Shown here: positions 24,874 through 33,078 of the stretch, piece by piece
Position numbering within the stretch: the first letter of the stretch is position 1
How the letters are laid out: each line of letters begins with the position of its first letter
From: Mucilaginibacter geliditolerans
Lineage (GTDB): Bacteria; Bacteroidota; Bacteroidia; Sphingobacteriales; Sphingobacteriaceae
NCBI RefSeq assembly: GCF_014200495.1
Contig: NZ_JACHBY010000012.1
Coordinates: forward strand, 1 to 64,000
Length of the DNA: 64,000 nt
Direction: 5' to 3'
Notes under the pieces: model-generated
Told to the model about the DNA's origin: nothing
Seen by the model: the letters and a program-made list of their open reading frames with translations, nothing else
Databases searched by the model: none
Translations under genes and position numbers: made by a program

Positions 24874-26175
24874 TTATTTCCCCTCTATCCAATTAGCCCT
24901 ATCCGATGGTGAGTATTTCCACGGTGCGCCGTTATTTTCCATATTGCCGAACATATTGTTGAGGCTGGCAGGTGACTGGGCTTCTTCCATTACGGCGTAG
25001 CGGCGCATCTCGATGATGATCTCCAGCGGATTGATGTTTACCGGGCAGGCTTCGGTACAGGCATTGCAGCTGGTGCAGGCCCAAAGTTCTTCTCGGGTGA
25101 TATAGTTATCTAATAATGATTTATCGTCGTGGTAATCTTTACCATGCAGATCGATGTTTTTGCCCACCTCGGTTATGCGGTCACGGGTATCCATCATGAT
25201 CTTGCGAGGCGATAGCAGCTTGCCCGTAATATTTGCCGGGCAAACCGATGTGCAGCGCCCGCACTCGGTGCAGGTATAGGCCTCCATCAGGTTTTTCCAG
25301 GTGAGGTCGGTTACATCCTTGGCGCCAAAGCGACTACCCTCGGGAGCCGGTTCGGGAACAAAGGACGGGTCGAGCATAGCCTTTACCTCATTAGTAACAG
25401 ATGCCATATTAGTGAACTGCCCCTTTGGGTTCAGATTTGAAAAATAGGTATTGGGGAATGCCAGCAGGATATGAAAATGTTTTGAATATGGCAGGTAATT
25501 TAAAAATGCCAGGATGCCCGTAATGTGGAACCACCAGCATATGCGTTCGGTAATAACTAACGTATGTGGGTTGTTTGACAGCAGCGGCGCTATTAAACTG
25601 CTTACCGGAAAACTGCCCGCTTTAATATATTCGCCGAAATGGAGGGCCTGGAGCTTATAGTCGGCCGCGTTCATAGTAAGAAATGCCGACATCAGGAGGA
25701 TCTCGATACAAAGAATATAATTGGCATCAGATTTGGGCCATTCGGTCATTTCCACGCCACTGAAGCGTTTTAAATGGATGATGTTTCTGCGGATGAGGAA
25801 CACCACGCAAGCCACCAGCACCAATACCGCCAATATTTCAAAACTGCCGATGAGTAAACCATACAGACTGCCCAGCGGACGTGAAAAAATGCGGTGCGAG
25901 CCGAAGATGCCATCAATCATGATCTCCATTACCTCCAGGTTGATGATAACAAAGCCCACGTAGATAAAAAAGTGCATGACGGCAGCAACCGGGCGTTTAA
26001 CCATTTTGCTTTGACCGAGGGCGACTTTTGCCATCACTTTCCAGCGTTTAGCGGGTTGATCGGAGCGGTCGGTATCTTTGCCTAAGAGGATATTGCGCCT
26101 TATTTTGCCAGCGTTTTTGCTGAACAGGTAGATGGCGGCCGCTAAAATTAGGATAAATAGGATTTGTGCAATCAT
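24874..26175 (-). CDS. Membrane Fe-S oxidoreductase (HdrD/E-like fusion)
   Basis: A 433-residue protein with about six membrane helices in its N-terminal 250 residues, with conserved His (MHFFIYVGFVIINLEVMEI, WWFHITGILAFLNYLPYSKHFHI) that could bind heme b, and a C-terminal domain with two 4Fe-4S motifs: CTECGRCTSVCP (about residues 302-313) and CTSCNACTEACP (about 369-380). Together with the CCG protein that follows 33 bp on (co-transcribed), it forms a two-subunit quinone-linked reductase conserved in Bacteroidota; the electron donor is unknown. ATG 26175 (MIAQILFIL) is preferred to the TTG-like longer frame from 26232. Confidence 0.9.
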   Translation of the reverse strand: MIAQILFILILAAAIYLFSKNAGKIRRNILLGKDTDRSDQPAKRWKVMAKVALGQSKMVKRPVAAVMHFFIYVGFVIINLEVMEIMIDGIFGSHRIFSRPLGSLYGLLIGSFEILAVLVLVACVVFLIRRNIIHLKRFSGVEMTEWPKSDANYILCIEILLMSAFLTMNAADYKLQALHFGEYIKAGSFPVSSLIAPLLSNNPHTLVITERICWWFHITGILAFLNYLPYSKHFHILLAFPNTYFSNLNPKGQFTNMASVTNEVKAMLDPSFVPEPAPEGSRFGAKDVTDLTWKNLMEAYTCTECGRCTSVCPANITGKLLSPRKIMMDTRDRITEVGKNIDLHGKDYHDDKSLLDNYITREELWACTSCNACTEACPVNINPLEIIIEMRRYAVMEEAQSPASLNNMFGNMENNGAPWKYSPSDRANWIEGK

Positions 26176-26302
26176 TATGCGTGCATAGTAATTATCAAAT
26201 ATAGTTAATTGGTTGATTTGGCAAATAGCCAATTGGCGATTGAAGATAAAATTAAATTATTTACCTCGCAATCACTTAATTAAAAGCTTTTTTCAAAAAA
26301 AG

Positions 26303-26333
26303 TTTCAATAAATAAAAAAACAAGCTACATTTG
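26303..26333 (+). promoter_or_regulatory. Promoter of tRNA-Phe
   Basis: TTTC (26303-26306), 19 bases, TACATTTG (26326-26333): a good match to the Bacteroidota -33/-7 pattern. Transcription would start about 10 bases before the mature tRNA. Confidence 0.6.
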
Positions 26334-26348
26334 CACTCCTCAAAAGGA

Positions 26349-26421
26349 GGTATCATAGCTCAGTCGGTAGAGCAAAGGACTGAAAATCCTTGTGTCCCTG
26401 GTTCGAATCCAGGTGGTACCA
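26349..26421 (+). tRNA. tRNA-Phe (GAA)
   Basis: A 73-base cloverleaf. The acceptor stem pairs GGTATCA (26349-26355) with TGGTACC (26414-26420), with A26421 as discriminator; no CCA is encoded. The D-arm is GCTC...GAGC, the anticodon stem AAGGA/TCCTT flanks the loop CTGAAAA with anticodon GAA (26382-26384), and the T-arm is CCTGG-TTCGAAT-CCAGG. It has its own promoter and terminator and seems to be the insertion target of the mobile element to its right. Confidence 0.97.
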
Positions 26422-26423
26422 CA
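26400..26423. other. Probable attL core of the integrative element
   Basis: The 3' part of the tRNA gene (T-arm and acceptor, TTCGAATCCAGG then TGGTACCA) is the usual crossover segment for tyrosine recombinases that target tRNA genes, and the integrase gene starts about 190 bp away. The matching copy (attR) should lie to the right of the window, so the exact ends cannot be set here. Confidence 0.45.
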
Positions 26424-26430
26424 GAAGTCA

Positions 26431-26466
26431 AAAGCCTATTTTCGCAAGAAAATAGGCTTTTTTTGT
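26431..26466 (+). terminator. Terminator of tRNA-Phe
   Basis: AAAGCCTATTTTC-GCAA-GAAAATAGGCTTT, a 13-bp perfect stem, followed by T residues. Confidence 0.9.
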
Positions 26467-26548
26467 GTTTTAGGCATATTTTTGCCCTACTCTTCCATAT
26501 ATGCTCAATCGAGTGATTTAGCGATTTAACAGGTTTTATTGTTGAATT

Positions 26549-26591
26549 GACCGGAAATTATTGTGAAATAATTGTGTAAAAATTTTCGGTC
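26549..26591. promoter_or_regulatory. Inverted repeat upstream of the integrase
   Basis: GACCGGAAATT (26549-26559) and AATTTTCGGTC (26581-26591) pair at ten of eleven positions; between them ATTATTGTG and ATAATTGTG form a near-direct repeat. The start codon is 17 bases downstream. It could be an operator for int or a recombinase binding site. Confidence 0.5.
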
Positions 26592-26607
26592 GCTAAATTT
26601 TTAAAAA

Positions 26608-27885
26608 ATGGCTACTGTCAGAGAAGTTATTATTCCGCTTGAAAAAAAGAAAGATGGAACATGGAATGTCAAAATTAGGATCAACCACAAAGGGAAAACC
26701 ATTAATTTAAAGACCCAGCATTTTATTGGGGAAAAGCAAATCCGTAAGGATTTTACTATCAAAGATCCAATTGTTTTAAAAAGCATCAATCCGGTGTTGG
26801 ATGATTACAGAACAAAAATTAGTGAACTGGGTGTTAAACTGGAATTATTTGATGTAGCACGTTTAGTAGATTATCTTACCAACAAAGGAGTTGTTACCGC
26901 GGACGAAATTAATATTATCGAATTTGGAAGGGAGCGAATTGAAGAACTGAGGAAAGCAAAAAGGGATGCCAGTGCGGCAAATATGACAACCGTAGTTAAT
27001 AGTCTGGTTGATTATTTTAGGTCCGAACTTGTAGCAGTAACAGAGATAAGGGCCAAGATGCTGACGGAATATGAAACCTATTTGCGTTCTGAAAGGACGA
27101 TAACCCGCCCTGACCAATTTAAAAATGAATACAAAAGAACAGTTAAAGGACTTAGTGATACCGGCCTGCATAACCACATGCGCGACCTGAGAATTTTATT
27201 TAACGAAATAAAAAATCACTACAATGACGAAGACCTTGATATAGTTATCGTTAAGCATTACCCTTTCAAGAAATACAAACTGGTTGATGTTACAGAAAAC
27301 CATAAACCCAAGCTAACCCCTGAACAGGTAAGATCAATCCGTGATTTCAAAGCTCCAGCCAATAGCAGGATGGAATTAGCGGCAGAACTTTTTATGCTTA
27401 GTTTTTACTTATGCGGCATGAATGCAGCCGATCTACATAAATTACCGATAGATAATTCCTTGAAAGAAAGGGTAGATTATAACCGGTCAAAAACAAAGTC
27501 GAGAAGAAAAGACAGGGCTTTTATAAGTATTAACATACCTGACACTGCAATACCACTGTATTTGAAATATGCTGGAACTATTCAGCTAAGATATTCTACA
27601 CATGTTACACTTGACCAGGCTTTAAGTAAGGGGATGCGTAAAATAGGTAAGGAATTAAAAATACCTGATCTCGAATTTTATGATGCTCGTCATGCTATGG
27701 GAGATTGGGCACGAAATATTTGCAGATTTAGTTTGGACGATGTTGGCCTTATGTTAAATCACAAAGACCAAAGCAATTCTGTTACTGATATTTATGTTTC
27801 AAAGAATTGGAAAATTATCGATGAGATTCAACAAGCAGTACTAGAAGTGCTAAGCAAAAAGGAAATCGAATCAATACTCCTTTAA
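26608..27885 (+). CDS. Tyrosine recombinase / integrase
   Basis: A 425-residue site-specific recombinase of the Bacteroidota type: an N-terminal arm-binding-like domain (about 1-60), a SAM-like core-binding domain (about 100-215) and the catalytic domain (about 230-420). Visible catalytic residues are Arg361 in YDARH, His385 in LNHK and the Tyr396 nucleophile in TDIYVS. The first Arg of the usual R-H-R-Y set is absent: the equivalent segment reads YLCGMNAADLHKL, as in many Bacteroidota integrases including the CTnDOT kind, where another Arg substitutes. It lies next to tRNA-Phe and is expected to integrate and excise this element. Confidence 0.93.
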   Translation: MATVREVIIPLEKKKDGTWNVKIRINHKGKTINLKTQHFIGEKQIRKDFTIKDPIVLKSINPVLDDYRTKISELGVKLELFDVARLVDYLTNKGVVTADEINIIEFGRERIEELRKAKRDASAANMTTVVNSLVDYFRSELVAVTEIRAKMLTEYETYLRSERTITRPDQFKNEYKRTVKGLSDTGLHNHMRDLRILFNEIKNHYNDEDLDIVIVKHYPFKKYKLVDVTENHKPKLTPEQVRSIRDFKAPANSRMELAAELFMLSFYLCGMNAADLHKLPIDNSLKERVDYNRSKTKSRRKDRAFISINIPDTAIPLYLKYAGTIQLRYSTHVTLDQALSKGMRKIGKELKIPDLEFYDARHAMGDWARNICRFSLDDVGLMLNHKDQSNSVTDIYVSKNWKIIDEIQQAVLEVLSKKEIESILL

Positions 27886-28365
27886 TGATATTGGGTGGAA
27901 ATATGGCAACTAAAATAGTCAGCAACGCTTTTAGTTATCATTAAGTCATTAACTAATCTATTTTTTATTTTCTCAGATTGTGAATTATAACATTGATATT
28001 CAATAAGTTGATAATTCCGTAACAATTTCGGAAATTTAAATAATTTCCGAAACTACATGGAAAATTACTATATCATTTCTGAATGATTTAAAAATGCTTA
28101 TTGAATTTCTTTTGCAATAGTTTTGATTCAGCTAATTAGAAAGGAATAACCTACCAACGAATTTTAGGTCCACAGTATTTTGTATCGTGAATAAAGGTTT
28201 GCACAGTATAAGATCCGTGGAACAAGAAGTCTTGCAGGTTTAAATTTAAAAACTTTATGAATATCCATTGCAATGTATTTGCAGACTATCGGGTATTCTC
28301 ATTATACCTTATTTAAACTGAACTACAACTAACTAATTATTAAATTACACTAACAATTCCAATGT
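27886..28365. other. 480-bp AT-rich leader region of the sus-like locus
   Basis: No gene. It contains the perfect inverted repeat at 28026-28052 and presumably the promoter of the SusC gene; no HTCS, sigma/anti-sigma or AraC regulator gene is present near it. Confidence 0.5.
28026..28052. promoter_or_regulatory. Perfect 11-bp inverted repeat upstream of susC
   Basis: TTTCGGAAATT-TAAAT-AATTTCCGAAA. No T-run follows, so an operator is more likely than a terminator. The half site CGGAAATT is also found in the repeat before the integrase (26552-26559). Confidence 0.5.
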
Positions 28366-31300
28366 ATGATTAAAGATTACTCACGACAAAAAACAAGGCT
28401 AAAAACCTTTTCAGCAGAGCACAAAACAGGTAAGCCTCTTACATTACTATTAACTACTGTTTGCATGTGTTTCCTAACGCTGACGTCCATTACGGTCAGA
28501 GCCCAGGGTGGTTCCGATAAGCATCCGGTAAACGGAACCGTGGTCGACGAAACTAATCAGCCTATAACAGGCGCTACTGTACGAATTAAACATTCGCCTA
28601 ATGGGGTAGGAACTAACATTAACGGAAAATTTACCATCAACGTAGCAAATACAGATACACTACAATTTAGTTATGTTGGTTATATTTCAGTTGACAGAGT
28701 AGTAGGTAACAGGCGCATAATAGATGTTGCATTGAAATCTAATACAAAAAATCTAAATGACGTTGTGGTTGTAGGTTATAGCTCTAAGAAGGCGTCGCAA
28801 TTGTCCAGCTCAGTATCTGTTGTCAGCGGTGATAAGCTAAGGGATGTGACATCTAATGATGTAGCGAGTTTGCTACAAGGTAAAGCCTCAGGGGTGGTTG
28901 TTTCTTCTGCTTCAGGCGACCCAACCAAGCCCGCTGGTATACTTATTCGTGGATCAAGTAGTATTAGTGCTAGCACCAGTCCATTAATAGTTGTTGATGG
29001 AAATATAGGTGGCACCTACAACGCTTCTGATATTGAATCGGTGACGCTTTTAAAGGACGCAGCTGCAACTGGCCTATATGGCTCAAGAGCTGCTAATGGT
29101 GTAATTATCATTACAACAAAACAGGGAAAACCTGGTCAGACAAGAATAGATGTAAGCTCTGTGGTTGGATTATCGACAAAAACAACTGGGAATTTCCATT
29201 TAATGGATTCACAACAACTTTATAATTACCAAAAAACGTTTGAGACAGTTAGCCCATCCGTTTTAAATAATAATACTAATTGGTTTGATGTCGCATTTAG
29301 ACGAGGTGTTACACAAAATCAGACAATATCTGTTTCAGGCGGAACTGATAAAACACAATATTATATTTCAGCCAATTATTATGATCAGCAAGGCACTTTA
29401 ATTGACAATAATTATAGAAATTATAATATACGTGCCAATATAACAACCAAATTAAGTGATAAGCTAAAGCTTAGCGTATTATTAAATACAATTGATAATC
29501 AAAGTACCTATCCTACTGATACTTTACTGCGGGACGCTTATTTAAATCTTCCGTATGATCCAGCTTTTAATGCCAATGGTACACCGACTGATGGTCGTAC
29601 TTATCCAGGCTGGCAGGGTCGTGATAAGGAAAATCCTCTACAGGGACTACAATATGATTTCTCCAATAGCAGATCACTAACGACTGATGGTGATGTCAAT
29701 CTTGAGTACTCTATAGTCAATCACCTTACCTTTGGAACATATAATAGGGCGACTTTGTTAAATGATACATATACGCAATATTATGATGCCCGTACAAAAA
29801 ATGGTGCAGCTACCTCAGGTGCTTTATATATTCAAAATGACTATAGTAATACATTATTAACATCAAACAGACTGCATTATGATAATAGTTTTGGAGAAAA
29901 TAATCTTTCTGTATTAGCAGTAGGAGAAATCCAAACATACAATTTCAATAATTCTCTCTTAAATGGAAAGGGTTTGCCGCCAGGTAGCCCGGTAATGTCA
30001 ACCGCGACGGGTGTTATCAGTAATCCAAGTGGTGAAACAGATGGGTATAATTTTGGTAAATACCTAGGGCAAGCTGATTATAATTATGCCGGTAAATATT
30101 TTGCAGTCGGCTCTTTTGTACATGAGTATTCCTCGCGTTTTGGAAGTAGTAATCCGAGTGGAAACTTTTTTCAGGCAGGTGCTTCATGGATTCTCACTAA
30201 AGAAAATTTCATGCAAGATATTAAGCCCATTAGTTTCCTGAAATTGCGTGCAAGTTATGGTACAACAGGTAATGCAGAAATTGGAAATTACGCTGCTTTG
30301 GGATTATATACAATTAATCAGTCAGCAAATTATGGAGGTCTAGCGGGTGCGTATCCCTCGCAAAAAGCTAACCCGAATTTGACATGGGAGAAAATCAAAA
30401 CAGCTGACATCGGGCTTGACTTTGGATTATTTAAAAGGATCGATGTTAATTTTGATGTTTATCAGAAAACATCAAGCGCTTTGTTGTTTAACGTTCCACT
30501 ACCTGCAACTTCAGGTTATTCTTTCGAGTATGAGAATGTTGGGTCTGTTCGAAACAGAGGGCTTGAAATTAATGTAACTTCTCGAAACTTAATTGGTGCT
30601 TTTAAATGGGAAACTAATTTTAATATCGCATTTAATCGCAGTGATGTACTATCTCTTAACCAAGGATCAACAATGGTTAATCCTGGTGGAGATTTGCCCG
30701 TTGCTTTGGGACACGATATAAATGATTGGTACATGCCTATATGGGCCGGGGTTAATCCTGCAAATGGTGCTCCTCAATGGGAAGTGTTATCAACGTTAAA
30801 TGGTAAAAGCACAGAGACGGTAACTAGCAGCTATGCTGCGGCAACCAGACAATTTACCGGAAACTCTGCTTCTCCGAAATTTACTGGGGGTATAACAAAT
30901 ACGTTTTCCTATAAGGGCTTTTCATTAAGCACATTTTTCAACTTCGTCTATGGAAATGAGGTATATAATGATAGCCGTTTTTATTTTGACAATGACGGCT
31001 TATATAATAGTTATAATGCAATGGTGCCAGCCAGTGGATGGACACGATGGGAAAAACCAGGCGATATTGCCACTGAGCCTAAAGCTGTTTTGGGCGGAAA
31101 TAATAATTCAAATGCTCTGTCATCCAGATATTTGGAAAATGGAAGCTACCTTCGACTTCGTAATGCAACTTTAGGATATCAGCTACCTCAATCTTGGATT
31201 AGTAGTTTGAAAATAAGAAGTGCCAGAATATTTTTAAGCGGGGACAACTTACTAACGTTCACGAAATTTTCAGGAGTTGACCCCGATGTTTCTTTAAATT

Positions 31301-31404
31301 CTAGCGGGATAACTCAAGGTACTTATGGCAGCAACCAAGGTACATCAATTTTCACCTATCCAATCAGCAGAACAATTTTGTTAGGTATAAATGTTGGATT
31401 TTAA
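28366..31404 (+). CDS. SusC/RagA-family TonB-dependent outer-membrane receptor
   Basis: A 1012-residue outer-membrane glycan importer. After a signal peptide (ending TVRAQG, about residue 48) there is a carboxypeptidase-like CarboxypepD_reg domain (VNGTVVDETNQPITGATV...NGKFTI), then the SusC signature with TonB-box-like NDVVVVGYSSK, the plug domain (ILIRGSSSI, LIVVDG, IESVTLLKDAAATGLYGSRAANGVIIITTKQG) and a 22-strand beta-barrel ending in the aromatic last strand SRTILLGINVGF. It works with the SusD lipoprotein encoded ten bases downstream as a lidded transporter. No N-terminal STN domain, so it is not expected to signal to an anti-sigma factor. Confidence 0.96.
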   Translation: MIKDYSRQKTRLKTFSAEHKTGKPLTLLLTTVCMCFLTLTSITVRAQGGSDKHPVNGTVVDETNQPITGATVRIKHSPNGVGTNINGKFTINVANTDTLQFSYVGYISVDRVVGNRRIIDVALKSNTKNLNDVVVVGYSSKKASQLSSSVSVVSGDKLRDVTSNDVASLLQGKASGVVVSSASGDPTKPAGILIRGSSSISASTSPLIVVDGNIGGTYNASDIESVTLLKDAAATGLYGSRAANGVIIITTKQGKPGQTRIDVSSVVGLSTKTTGNFHLMDSQQLYNYQKTFETVSPSVLNNNTNWFDVAFRRGVTQNQTISVSGGTDKTQYYISANYYDQQGTLIDNNYRNYNIRANITTKLSDKLKLSVLLNTIDNQSTYPTDTLLRDAYLNLPYDPAFNANGTPTDGRTYPGWQGRDKENPLQGLQYDFSNSRSLTTDGDVNLEYSIVNHLTFGTYNRATLLNDTYTQYYDARTKNGAATSGALYIQNDYSNTLLTSNRLHYDNSFGENNLSVLAVGEIQTYNFNNSLLNGKGLPPGSPVMSTATGVISNPSGETDGYNFGKYLGQADYNYAGKYFAVGSFVHEYSSRFGSSNPSGNFFQAGASWILTKENFMQDIKPISFLKLRASYGTTGNAEIGNYAALGLYTINQSANYGGLAGAYPSQKANPNLTWEKIKTADIGLDFGLFKRIDVNFDVYQKTSSALLFNVPLPATSGYSFEYENVGSVRNRGLEINVTSRNLIGAFKWETNFNIAFNRSDVLSLNQGSTMVNPGGDLPVALGHDINDWYMPIWAGVNPANGAPQWEVLSTLNGKSTETVTSSYAAATRQFTGNSASPKFTGGITNTFSYKGFSLSTFFNFVYGNEVYNDSRFYFDNDGLYNSYNAMVPASGWTRWEKPGDIATEPKAVLGGNNNSNALSSRYLENGSYLRLRNATLGYQLPQSWISSLKIRSARIFLSGDNLLTFTKFSGVDPDVSLNSSGITQGTYGSNQGTSIFTYPISRTILLGINVGF

Positions 31405-31414
31405 TTTAAGCACA

Positions 31415-32926
31415 ATGAAAAATATAAACTATATAAAATTATTAATTGCATTCGGAAGTTTAGTCATTCTTGCCGGGGCATGTAAAAAAGAATTGCCATC
31501 AACTTCGATAAGTGATAGCGAAGCATTATCCAGCCCTGCAAGTCTAGCAACCGCTACATTAGGAAATTATGCTGAGCTGGTTAATAATAATTACACAAAA
31601 AGTGGTCACTTTTTAATGGAATATCCAAGTGATGATGTTGCACAAAGCCAGCCGTCCTCTAATAATCTCTCCGCTTGTTATAGGTATGTCACACAAATTC
31701 CAACAGGCACACATGCTACAAATTTCTGGGTTCAGGGTTATCACATAATTGCTGCAGCAAATAAAATCATTGCAGTGATACCTGATAATTCAAACTCAAC
31801 TCTCCTACAATTAAAAGGTGAAAATCTCTATTTGCGGGCGATGGTCGAATTTAATTTGGTCCGAATGTTTGGTCGTCCATTTACCCAAGGAAATGGTAGT
31901 AATCCCGGTATTCCTCTCATAAGTGAAACAACAACAAATATAACTCCAGCAAGAAGCACTGTAGCACAAGTATACACTTCGATAATCGCTGATCTGGTGA
32001 AAGCCGCAAGTCTTATGACAACTGCTAAAACCAATATTTATGCTTCTAAAGAGGTTGCCGAAGCTTTATTGTCACGTGTTTATTTGTATATGAACGATAA
32101 TACCGATGCAATTACTTACGCAAATCTTGTAATTAATTCTGGCCGTTATACATTATTGCAGGGTAGTGCATATTCAAACTATTTTAGCGGTGTGCCTGAA
32201 AATAATACTGAAACTATTTTTTGTGTAAAATACACAACGACACAGGATCAGGGTATTGCCTCTATTGGCTCTTTGTACTATAGCGGTCTTGGACCTGATG
32301 GCAAAGGCGCTATCACAACACCTGGTGGCCAGGGAAATACAGGTTATGCTGAGATATATGCTTCCCTGACATATTATCAGGATTTAAGTCAAAACCCGAC
32401 TGACCTTCGACTTAATTTTATTGCCCCATATACCATTAGCGGCGTATTGCAGTACAATAAAGCGCTTACACCGGCTACACCCATGTATTATATAACCAAG
32501 TATAGCTTTCAGCAAGGAGTCGTTACATTGAGCTCGCCTGTTTATATACGACTAGCTGAAATGTATTTGAATAGAGCAGAGGCTAATGCAAAACTGGGTA
32601 ACAGCCAGGCAGCTATAGACGATATCAATATCATTCGTACACGCGCTACTATTCCTACACTTACCCAGGCAGGTTTGGGAGCAACAAGTGTACTTAGTGC
32701 TGTGCTTGAGGAGCGCAGATTAGAATTAGCATTTGAAGGCCAACGTATGTATGATTTGTATAGAAACAACCTGCCAATGGTAAGGAATTACCCTGGAACA
32801 CAATCGTTGGACAACACGCCAACTACTAATGTTATGCAAACCGTTTTGCCTACTGCCGCAAGGGTTATAAATTATATTCCGCAGACAGAGTTAGCTCTAA
32901 ATCCAAATCTTACTCAAAACCCCTAA
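31415..32926 (+). CDS. RagB/SusD-family glycan-binding lipoprotein
   Basis: A 503-residue surface lipoprotein, lid of the SusC transporter. The lipobox is LVILAGAC with Cys near residue 22; the body shows TPR-like helices (LRAMVEFNLVRMFGRPF, EVAEALLSRVYLYM) and the C-terminal signature IRLAEMYLNRAEANAKLG...DDINIIRTRA and LEERRLELAFEGQRMYDLYR. The start is ATG 31415 (MKNINYIKLL), since the ATG at 31391 overlaps the SusC end and lacks the basic leader. A terminator follows, so the downstream enzymes may have a separate promoter. Confidence 0.96.
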   Translation: MKNINYIKLLIAFGSLVILAGACKKELPSTSISDSEALSSPASLATATLGNYAELVNNNYTKSGHFLMEYPSDDVAQSQPSSNNLSACYRYVTQIPTGTHATNFWVQGYHIIAAANKIIAVIPDNSNSTLLQLKGENLYLRAMVEFNLVRMFGRPFTQGNGSNPGIPLISETTTNITPARSTVAQVYTSIIADLVKAASLMTTAKTNIYASKEVAEALLSRVYLYMNDNTDAITYANLVINSGRYTLLQGSAYSNYFSGVPENNTETIFCVKYTTTQDQGIASIGSLYYSGLGPDGKGAITTPGGQGNTGYAEIYASLTYYQDLSQNPTDLRLNFIAPYTISGVLQYNKALTPATPMYYITKYSFQQGVVTLSSPVYIRLAEMYLNRAEANAKLGNSQAAIDDINIIRTRATIPTLTQAGLGATSVLSAVLEERRLELAFEGQRMYDLYRNNLPMVRNYPGTQSLDNTPTTNVMQTVLPTAARVINYIPQTELALNPNLTQNP

Positions 32927-32936
32927 TAAACATAGC

Positions 32937-32967
32937 AAGACCCCGGTTTTATTTCGGGGTCTTCTTT
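32937..32967 (+). terminator. Terminator after susD
   Basis: AAGACCCCG-GTTTTATTT-CGGGGTCTT followed by CTTT. Confidence 0.85.
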
Positions 32968-33078
32968 GTAATGATTTGTAAGATTTGCTTGAAACTAAAA
33001 ATAAATTAAACAGCATGTTATCATCGATATTGGCGCAGGGAGATCTTTATATTAACGATACTTTTAATAAATAATAGC

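Noticed and set aside
30516..30734. Minus-strand frame inside the susC gene
   Set aside because: Antisense of barrel strands; no independent evidence.
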